A stretch of 11,928 nt of DNA from Alistipes sp. (GTDB lineage Bacteria > Bacteroidota > Bacteroidia > Bacteroidales > Rikenellaceae): assembly GCA_017391185.1 (NCBI GenBank), contig JAFOZN010000084.1, positions 1-11,928 on the forward strand, in the 5' to 3' direction. The notes under the pieces were generated by a model that saw only the letters and a program-made list of their open reading frames with translations, was not told where the DNA came from and did not search any database. The position numbers were made by a program, and so were the translations under genes. Below are positions 6,690 through 11,928 of this stretch, in pieces; positions within the stretch are counted from its first letter, which is position 1, and each line of letters begins with the position of its first letter.

Positions 6690-9443
6690 TTACATCACGA
6701 TATTGATAATCTTGCCTGGCACCACGATAATCTTCTTTGGAGCCTTGCCCTCAAGCCACTTCTGTGCGCCCTCGGTGTTGACAATATCTGACTGAATCTC
6801 CTGAGGCTTCTTATCCAAAGCGTAGGTCTGCTTGAAGCGCAACTTACCGTTGACCATCACAGGATACTCAAACTCGCTCTCCACCAAATACTTCTCATCC
6901 CACTCAGGATATGCAGCATCGAAGATCGACTCGGCGTGTCCCATAGCCTCCCACAACTCCTCGGCAATGTGAGGAGCAAATGGTGCGATAAGGATGGTGA
7001 GTGGCTCAAGCACCTCGCGCTTGTGGCACGCTCCCAACTCATTGAGACAGATCATGAATGCCGAGATAGAGGTATTGAACGAGAAGTTCTCGATATCCTC
7101 ACGAATCTTCTTGATGGTCTTGTGCAGAGTCTTGAGCTCAGCCGCTGAAGCCTTCTCCTCGTTGAGAGCGAATACCCCCTCACGATCGTAGAACAGACGC
7201 CAGAACTTACGCAAGAACTTGTGTACACCGTCAATACCGTTGGTATCCCAAGGCTTCGACTGCTCCAAAGGACCGAGGAACATCTCATACATACGCAATG
7301 TGTCGGCACCGTAGTTCTCAACGATATTATCTGGATTGACCACGTTGAACATCGACTTCGACATCTTCTCGATAGCCCAACCGCAGACATATTTACCATC
7401 CTCCAAGATAAACTCCGCATCTCGGAACTCTGGACGCCATGCACGGAATGCCTCCAAGTCGAGCTGATCGTTCTTGACGATATTCACATCCACGTGGATC
7501 TCCTGAGTCTCGTAATCCTTCTTAAGGCCGAGTGAAACAAACTTATTTGTACCCACTACACGATATACGAAGTTCGAGCGGCCCTGAATCATACCCTGAT
7601 TTACCAACTTCTTGAATGGCTCCGACTCGCATACATAACCCAAATCGTAGAGGAACATATTCCAGAAACGAGAGTACATCAAGTGACCTGTAGCGTGCTC
7701 GATACCGCCGATGTAGAGATCCACATTACGCCAATAGTCGTTGGCCTCTTTCGATACCAAAGCCTCTGAATTGCGAGGATCCATATAGCGGAGATAGTAA
7801 GCCGAAGAACCAGCGAAGCCCGGCATAGTCGAGAGCTCGATCTGGTTGCCCTCCCACTGCCAATCCTTCACACGTGCCAAAGGTGGCTCACCCTGCTCGG
7901 TAGGACCGAAGTTCTCGATAGGAGGCAACTCCAAAGGAAGTGCGCTCTCTGGCAATGGATAGGCTGTGTCGCCCTTATAATATACGGGGAATGGCTCACC
8001 CCAATATCTCTGACGAGAGAAGATAGCATCGCGCAAGCGGTAGTTGATGAGCTTCTTACCCAAACCACGCTTCTCGACCTCCTCGAACATGGCTGGGATA
8101 GCCTCCGTAACATCCATACCTGTCAAGAAGCCTGAATTGATCATCTTACCCGACTTGGCATCGTATGACTCCACCTCGATATTGCCGCCCTCGACTACAG
8201 GCACGATATCCAGACCGAAGTGACGTGCAAAGGCATAATCGCGAGAGTCGTGTGCTGGCACAGCCATGATAGCTCCTGTACCGTAGCCTGCCAATACATA
8301 GTCTGAAATATAGATAGGAATAGCCTTGCCTGTGAATGGGTTGATGGCGTATGAGCCTGTCTGGACACCACTCACACGGCGAGTCTCGGCGATACGCTCG
8401 CGCTCAGAACGCTTCTTCGACTGAGCGATATACTCCTCGACCTGAGCCTTCTGCTCTGGTGTGGTGAGCTCCTCCACCCACTCGTGCTCAGGAGCGATAA
8501 CCATGAATGTCACACCGAAGATGGTGTCGGGGCGAGTGGTGAAGATCTCCAACTTACGCTCCGAATCCTTCACATCGAAGAATACCTGAGCACCCACCGA
8601 GCGTCCGATCCAGTTACGCTGAATCTCTTTCAGTGAGTCGCTCCACTCCAATGTCTCCAAACCATCCAACATACGCTGGGCATAGGCTGTAACACGCAGA
8701 CTCCACTGCTTCATGCGCTTCTGCTCGACAGGAAAACCGCCACGTACCGACAAACCATCCTTAACCTCATCGTTGGCCAATACAGTACCCAACTGAGGAC
8801 ACCAATTCACCATAGTGTCGGCGCGGTATGCCAAGCGGTAGTTCTGCAATACATTCTCCTTCTCCTCCTCTGAATATGCGGCCCACTCTTCGGCAGTGAA
8901 CTTTAGAGGCGTAGTACAAGCCACATCCAAGCCCTCGGTACCCTTCTGAGAGAAGTGCTCCACGAGCTTCTCGATAGGCTCTGCCTTCTGCGAGAGGTTG
9001 CAGTAGAAGTGATCATACATCTTCAGGAATGCCCACTGAGTCCACTTGTAATACTCAGGCTCGCAGGTACGCACCTCACGATCCCAATCGTAGCAGAAAC
9101 CGATCTTGTCCATCTGCTCGCGGTAGCGGTTGATGTTCTGCTCGGTAGTCACGGCAGGGTGCTGACCTGTCTGGATAGCATACTGCTCGGCTGGCAAACC
9201 GAACGCATCGTAACCCATAGGGTGCAATACATTGAAACCGCACAGACGCTTATATCGAGAGTAGATATCCGATGCAATATATCCCAGCGGGTGGCCTACG
9301 TGCAGACCAGCTCCTGATGGATATGGGAACATATCGAGTACATAAAATTTGGGGCGAGTGTTATCGACCTCCACATGGTAGGTTTTGCGATCGTTCCAAA
9401 GCTTTTGCCACTTGGTTTCGATCTCTTTGAAATTGTATTCCAT
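6690..9443 (-). CDS. leuS: Leucyl-tRNA synthetase
   Basis: Cytoplasmic class I aminoacyl-tRNA synthetase (EC 6.1.1.4) that charges tRNA-Leu. All landmarks are present: the HIGH-type motif HVGH at 48-51 (within [15 protein letters not shown]), the CP1 editing domain (about 281-460) with TTRPDT (302-307) and the conserved Asp399 in [25 protein letters not shown] (579-594), and KMSKS (693-697), followed by the helical anticodon-binding domain and a C-terminal domain. The 917-residue length exceeds the E. coli enzyme. Extra segments around 151-205 and 622-690, just before KMSKS, are as I recall them from Bacteroides LeuRS. The start [13 protein letters not shown] is the standard one for this family. 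It is divergent from lysS across a 522-base repeat-rich spacer, and two hydrolase genes follow it on the same strand. Confidence 0.98.
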   Translation of the reverse strand: MEYNFKEIETKWQKLWNDRKTYHVEVDNTRPKFYVLDMFPYPSGAGLHVGHPLGYIASDIYSRYKRLCGFNVLHPMGYDAFGLPAEQYAIQTGQHPAVTTEQNINRYREQMDKIGFCYDWDREVRTCEPEYYKWTQWAFLKMYDHFYCNLSQKAEPIEKLVEHFSQKGTEGLDVACTTPLKFTAEEWAAYSEEEKENVLQNYRLAYRADTMVNWCPQLGTVLANDEVKDGLSVRGGFPVEQKRMKQWSLRVTAYAQRMLDGLETLEWSDSLKEIQRNWIGRSVGAQVFFDVKDSERKLEIFTTRPDTIFGVTFMVIAPEHEWVEELTTPEQKAQVEEYIAQSKKRSERERIAETRRVSGVQTGSYAINPFTGKAIPIYISDYVLAGYGTGAIMAVPAHDSRDYAFARHFGLDIVPVVEGGNIEVESYDAKSGKMINSGFLTGMDVTEAIPAMFEEVEKRGLGKKLINYRLRDAIFSRQRYWGEPFPVYYKGDTAYPLPESALPLELPPIENFGPTEQGEPPLARVKDWQWEGNQIELSTMPGFAGSSAYYLRYMDPRNSEALVSKEANDYWRNVDLYIGGIEHATGHLMYSRFWNMFLYDLGYVCESEPFKKLVNQGMIQGRSNFVYRVVGTNKFVSLGLKKDYETQEIHVDVNIVKNDQLDLEAFRAWRPEFRDAEFILEDGKYVCGWAIEKMSKSMFNVVNPDNIVENYGADTLRMYEMFLGPLEQSKPWDTNGIDGVHKFLRKFWRLFYDREGVFALNEEKASAAELKTLHKTIKKIREDIENFSFNTSISAFMICLNELGACHKREVLEPLTILIAPFAPHIAEELWEAMGHAESIFDAAYPEWDEKYLVESEFEYPVMVNGKLRFKQTYALDKKPQEIQSDIVNTEGAQKWLEGKAPKKIIVVPGKIINIVM

Positions 9444-9479
9444 TTTTATTGTTGTTTTTGATTATTTGCTTCTAACTTG

Positions 9480-9487
9480 CAAATATA
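9480..9487 (-). promoter_or_regulatory. Probable -7 box of the leuS promoter
   Basis: On the minus strand this reads TATATTTG, a match to TAnnTTTG, 36 bases before the leuS start codon. A TTTTG lies further upstream (9504-9500), but only 12 bases away instead of about 19, and no good -33 box sits at the proper distance. The call therefore rests on the -7 box and its position. Confidence 0.55.
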
Positions 9488-9506
9488 CATATATTAATTC
9501 AAAATT

Positions 9507-9534
9507 CACCCGTTACGGGTGTTTTATTAATTTT
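9507..9534 (+). terminator. Hairpin 1 with TTTTATTAATTTT tail
   Basis: CACCCGTTACGGGTG (9507-9521) folds into a 6-bp GC-rich stem with loop TTA, followed by TTTTATTAATTTT. It has the form of an intrinsic terminator pointing right, yet no + strand gene ends here because leuS runs the other way. It may block stray or antisense transcription, or be part of the repeat element. Confidence 0.5.
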
Positions 9535-9591
9535 CTCGCTGAAGAAAGTTGTCTGTTGTGCGTCAGTCTGATCTCGGCAGAAGCATTTTTG

Positions 9592-9613
9592 CACCCGTAA
9601 CGGGTGTTTTATG
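9592..9613 (+). terminator. Hairpin 2 with TTTTATG tail
   Basis: CACCCGTAACGGGTG (9592-9606) is the exact inverse complement of the hairpin-1 word, since the word is palindromic except at its centre. It is again followed by TTTTAT on the + strand. It has the shape of a terminator, but no gene lies just upstream on this strand. Confidence 0.5.
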
Positions 9614-9616
9614 AGA

Positions 9617-9675
9617 GAGGAGAGAGGAAAAATGAAAGAGGAGAGAGGAAAAATGAAAGAGGAGAGAGGAAAAAT
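9617..9675. repeat. 21-bp tandem repeat, 2.8 copies
   Basis: Exact units occupy 9617-9637 and 9638-9658, with the first 17 bases of a third at 9659-9675. Each unit is GAGGAGAGAGG followed by AAAAATGAAA. The unit is a multiple of three, so it keeps a 38-codon frame open (9611-9727) that reads MREERGK, MKEERGK, MKEERGK and a basic tail; this is probably a by-product and not a gene. The same unit is found once on the minus strand at 3290-3270 with one mismatch. Confidence 0.9.
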
Positions 9676-9758
9676 TACCGCGCGTAAGCAACAATCTCGG
9701 CAGAAGCATTGGCGGAAGGAGAGCTAAACAACTTTCTTATGCAAGGGTGGTATCCCTC

Positions 9759-9781
9759 TAATAAAACAGGTCTTAGACCTG
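9759..9781 (-). terminator. Hairpin 3, pointing left, with TTTTATTA tail
   Basis: On the minus strand CAGGTCTAAGACCTG (9781-9767) forms a 6-bp stem with a three-base loop, followed by TTTTATTA. The stem bases differ from hairpins 1 and 2, but stem length, loop length and tail are the same, which is a covariation-like pattern. It would stop leftward transcription entering from the lysS side. Confidence 0.5.
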
Positions 9782-9851
9782 CTGTGGCATGACGTGCTAA
9801 ATGAGATAAAGTAAAAAATTTACCGCACATAGGCCAAAAATAATCTTGAAT

Positions 9852-9882
9852 TTTGAATTACAAGCTAATTATATTAACTTTG
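9852..9882 (+). promoter_or_regulatory. Bacteroidetes-type promoter for lysS
   Basis: TTTG (9852-9855), a 19-base spacer (9856-9874) and TAACTTTG (9875-9882) match the -33/-7 consensus closely. The -33 box lies inside the right-hand terminal repeat of the spacer element (9847-9860), so the repeat appears to supply part of this promoter. Transcription would start near 9889. Confidence 0.82.
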
Positions 9883-9888
9883 CAACGA

Positions 9889-9965
9889 TTGTGGCCATCA
9901 AAAACCTAATCTTAGGCTAAGGCGGTGGCTCAGAGCCAGAAATAATTTTAAACTTTAGAGATATT
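9889..9965 (+). promoter_or_regulatory. Structured 5' leader of lysS
   Basis: The predicted leader is about 77 bases. It contains TGGCT-CAG-AGCCA (9926-9938), a 5-bp stem with a three-base loop, and two mutually exclusive short pairings around CCTAATCTTAGGCTAAGG (9905-9922). The last 25 bases before the ATG are AT-rich and open. It could be a simple stabilising leader or a small regulatory one; it matches no riboswitch or T-box pattern that I know. Confidence 0.3.
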
Positions 9966-11699
9966 ATGAGCGTTGAACTCAGTGAATTGGAACAGTTGAG
10001 ACGTAAGTCACTCACAGCTCTCAGAGAGTTGGGCATCGAGCCTTATCCTGCTGAGATGTACGATGTTACAGCAACAACTGCCGAGTTGTCGGAGAATTTG
10101 ACAGAGGAGAACAAAGAGCAGTATGCCGAGGTGCGTATCGCGGGTCGAATAATGAGCCGCCGCATCATGGGTAGCGCTTCATTCTTCGAGTTGCAGGACC
10201 ACACAGGTCGTATTCAGGTCTATATCCGCCGTGACGACATTTGCCCAGAGGGCGATCCTACACTCTACAACACAGTTTTCAAAAAGTTGTTGGATATTGG
10301 CGACTTTGTAGGTGTCGAGGGTTTCGGCTTCATCACCAACACAGGCGAGAAGTCGGTACACTGCCAGAAGTTGACCGTAATCTCGAAGTCTATCCGTCCG
10401 CTGCCTATCGTCAAGGAGAAGGATGGCAAGCTCTTCGATGCACTCACAGACCCTGAGGTGCGTTACCGCCAGCGTTGTTTGGATTTGGTGGTAAATCCTC
10501 ATGTGCGTGAGGTGTTCGTAAAGCGTGCCAAGATCATGGCTACCATGCGTGAGTTCTTCAACGAGCATGGCTATTTGGAGGTGGAGACCCCTATCCTTCA
10601 GCCAATCCCTGGTGGTGCTTCGGCGCGTCCTTTCATCACTCACCACAACGCACTTGACACAGACTTCTATATGCGAATCGCTACCGAGCTTTATCTTAAG
10701 CGTCTGATCGTGGGTGGTTTCAATGGTGTATATGAGTTTGGTAAGAACTTCCGCAACGAGGGTATGGACCGCACTCACAACCCTGAGTTTACATGTATGG
10801 AGATCTATGTAGCATACAAGGATTACAAGTGGATGATGGGCTTTACGGAGCAGATGTTGGAGCGTGTAGCAATGGCTACCAACGGCACCACAGAGCTTGA
10901 GATTGACGGTAAGCAGATCTCGTTCAAGGCTCCATTCCGCCGCGTGACCATGACCGATGCTATCCTTGAGAAGACAGGCTACGATATCACAGGCCAGTCG
11001 GAGGAGCAGCTCCGCGAGGCTTGCGCTCGTCTGAATGTCGAGACCGATGAGACTATGGGTAAGGGTAAGCTCATCGATGCTATCTTTGGTCAGTATTGCG
11101 AGGGCGATTTGATCCAGCCTACATTCGTGTGCGACTATCCACGCGAGATGTCACCGCTGTGTAAGCGTCACCGCGACAATCAGGATCTCACCGAGCGTTT
11201 CGAGCTCTTCGTAAACGGTAAGGAGCTTTGTAACGCATACTCTGAGCTTAATGATCCAATCGACCAGTTGGAGCGCTTCCAGGAGCAGTTGAAGCTCTCG
11301 GAGAAGGGCGATGACGAGGCGATGTTTATCGATAGAGAGTTTGTACGTGCTTTGGAGTACGGTATGCCATCATGCTCAGGTATGGGTATCGGTATCGACC
11401 GTCTGACAATGTTCATGACCAACCAGACTTCGATTCAGGATGTGTTGTTCTTCCCTACGATGCGCCCAGAGAAGAAGGTTGTGGCAGACGATCCTGCAAA
11501 ATATGTTGAGGCAGGCTTGCCTGAGGAGTGGGTTGCCCCTATCCAGAAGATGGGTTACATCACCGTTGAGTCGTTCCAGAAGACTGCGGCTTCGGGTGGC
11601 GGTAAGCTCTTCAACGACCTTTGTGGCTTCAATAAGAAGAACAAGTTGGGCTTGGCTACAGCCGAGGTGAAGGCTTGGATTGATGGCCAGAAGGAGTAG
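9966..11699 (+). CDS. lysS: Lysyl-tRNA synthetase, class II
   Basis: Cytoplasmic class II aminoacyl-tRNA synthetase (EC 6.1.1.6) that charges tRNA-Lys. The N-terminal OB-fold anticodon-binding domain spans about 57-145 (VRIAGRIMSRRIMGSASFFE). The catalytic core follows, with motif 1 near 199-220 (NEHGYLEVETPILQPIPGGA), motif 2 at 258-275 (FGKNFRNEGMDRTHNPEF) and motif 3 at 472-480 (GMGIGIDRL). It is a complete 577-residue protein. After the core ends near TMRPEK (498-503) it carries an extra C-terminal segment of about 75 residues (for example KLFNDLCGFNKKNKLGL at 547-563), a feature I associate with Bacteroidetes LysRS and absent from the 505-residue E. coli enzyme. The start MSVELSELEQLRRK fits the family. 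No terminator is visible after the stop; the RhuM gene begins 26 bases on. Confidence 0.98.
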   Translation: MSVELSELEQLRRKSLTALRELGIEPYPAEMYDVTATTAELSENLTEENKEQYAEVRIAGRIMSRRIMGSASFFELQDHTGRIQVYIRRDDICPEGDPTLYNTVFKKLLDIGDFVGVEGFGFITNTGEKSVHCQKLTVISKSIRPLPIVKEKDGKLFDALTDPEVRYRQRCLDLVVNPHVREVFVKRAKIMATMREFFNEHGYLEVETPILQPIPGGASARPFITHHNALDTDFYMRIATELYLKRLIVGGFNGVYEFGKNFRNEGMDRTHNPEFTCMEIYVAYKDYKWMMGFTEQMLERVAMATNGTTELEIDGKQISFKAPFRRVTMTDAILEKTGYDITGQSEEQLREACARLNVETDETMGKGKLIDAIFGQYCEGDLIQPTFVCDYPREMSPLCKRHRDNQDLTERFELFVNGKELCNAYSELNDPIDQLERFQEQLKLSEKGDDEAMFIDREFVRALEYGMPSCSGMGIGIDRLTMFMTNQTSIQDVLFFPTMRPEKKVVADDPAKYVEAGLPEEWVAPIQKMGYITVESFQKTAASGGGKLFNDLCGFNKKNKLGLATAEVKAWIDGQKE

Positions 11700-11725
11700 T
11701 AAGTGTTGCATTTGGTCGCTTGAAT

Positions 11726-11928
11726 ATGGATCGGGGCGAGGTAATCATATATCAATCTTCGGATGGACAGACCGAGTTGGATGTCCGTTTGGAAGGTGAT
11801 ACCGTATGGTTATCGCAGGCTCAACTATCATCACTTTTTGGAAGTGATCGAACCTCTATAGGTCGACACATTCGGAATATATATAAGAGTGGGGAATTGA
11901 TAGAAAATGCAACTTGTGCATTTTTTGC
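11726..11928 (+). CDS. RhuM-family protein, N-terminal part (runs off window)
   Basis: The frame from ATG 11726 is open to the window end (67 codons) and starts MDRGEVIIYQSSDGQTELDV. This, with TVWLSQAQLSSLFGSDRTSI, GRHIRNIYKSGEL and ENATCAFFA, matches the N-terminal pattern of RhuM proteins (virulence protein RhuM family, first named from a Salmonella pathogenicity island), including the WLxQAQ helix-turn-helix-like segment. The biochemical function of the family is unknown; its genes are often found in genomic islands, prophage-like regions and near restriction systems. Codons such as ATA, TTA, CTA and TCA are more frequent than in lysS, which hints at a different origin. No promoter is visible in the 26-base gap, so read-through from lysS is possible. 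Full-length members have about 330 residues, so most of the gene is missing here. Confidence 0.85.
   Translation, partial: MDRGEVIIYQSSDGQTELDVRLEGDTVWLSQAQLSSLFGSDRTSIGRHIRNIYKSGELIENATCAFF

Larger units (their letters stand above)
9495..9860. repeat. Repeat mosaic with 14-bp terminal inverted repeats in the leuS-lysS spacer
   Basis: TAATTCAAAATTCA (9495-9508) is repeated exactly in inverse orientation at 9847-9860, bracketing about 340 bases. Inside are, from the left: a hairpin with TTTTATTA tail (9507-9529), AAGAAAGTTGT (9542-9552), ATCTCGGCAGAAGCATT (9571-9587), a second hairpin (9592-9612), a 21-bp tandem array (9617-9675), a second exact ATCTCGGCAGAAGCATT (9694-9710), ACAACTTTCTT (9728-9738, exact inverse of the 11-mer), and a left-pointing hairpin with the same tail (9781-9759). 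A related pair, AATTACCGCGCGTAAGC (9673-9689) and AATTTACCGCACATAGGC (9818-9834), adds a further imperfect direct repeat. No transposase and no clear target duplication are present. It could be a MITE-like or REP-like non-autonomous element, or an accumulation of simple repeats. Confidence 0.6.

Noticed and set aside
9385..9600. A 71-codon plus-strand frame over the start of leuS
   Set aside because: It begins antisense inside leuS, crosses the leuS promoter and hairpin 1, and looks like random AT-rich translation.
9617..9675. Possible CRISPR array
   Set aside because: The 21-bp units are directly adjacent with no spacers, so this is a simple tandem repeat.
9444..9965. tRNA or other structured RNA gene in the long leuS-lysS spacer
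   Set aside because: I found no TTCGA-type T arm, acceptor pairing or CCA end, and the only hairpins are short 6-bp ones.

Overview
The window looks like chromosomal DNA of a member of the Bacteroidales, probably a gut-type organism. The evidence is the promoter style (TTG or TTTG, about 19-20 bases, then TAnnTTTG upstream of three genes, and a lone TAnnTTTG box upstream of a fourth), the lack of strong Shine-Dalgarno sites, the Bacteroidetes-type inserts and extensions in the leucyl- and lysyl-tRNA synthetases, and exported carbohydrate-active enzymes. Rikenellaceae (Alistipes-like) is a guess from style only; nothing here fixes the genus.

Layout. Bases 2-40 may be the tail of an upstream gene. 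A hairpin-rich spacer follows, then a secreted GH31 alpha-glycosidase (198-2621, +), a small outer-membrane beta-barrel protein (2718-3176, +) ending in a UUCG-loop terminator, and a short nitroreductase (3386-3913, +). A 15-bp-stem bidirectional terminator (3935-3974) separates these from a converging minus-strand block: leuS (9443 to 6690), a 577-residue exported protein made of two tandem alpha/beta-hydrolase domains (6636 to 4903), and a single-domain exported hydrolase (4885 to 3977). Gaps of 53 and 17 bases with no visible promoter suggest the two hydrolases may ride on leuS transcription. Divergent from leuS is lysS (9966-11699, +), followed 26 bases later by the start of a RhuM-family gene that runs off the window.

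Function. The GH31 enzyme and the three esterase-like domains fit removal of alpha-linked side sugars and ester groups from plant-type polysaccharides or oligosaccharides in the periplasm or at the cell surface. No SusC/SusD pair or regulator is present, so this is not a complete polysaccharide utilization locus. The two tRNA synthetases and the nitroreductase are housekeeping genes.

The most unusual part is the 522-base leuS-lysS divergent spacer. It is built almost wholly of nested repeats: a perfect 14-bp inverted repeat at its ends (9495-9508 and 9847-9860), three short hairpins each followed by TTTTAT (two pointing right, one pointing left), an 11-bp inverted repeat inside them, a 17-bp direct repeat, and 2.8 copies of a 21-bp purine-rich unit. 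The end word of the inverted repeat recurs around the hairpin-rich spacer before the GH31 gene, and the 21-bp unit recurs (20 of 21 bases, opposite strand) before the nitroreductase gene. This suggests a family of small non-coding intergenic elements. No CRISPR array, tRNA, rRNA or autonomous transposon was seen.
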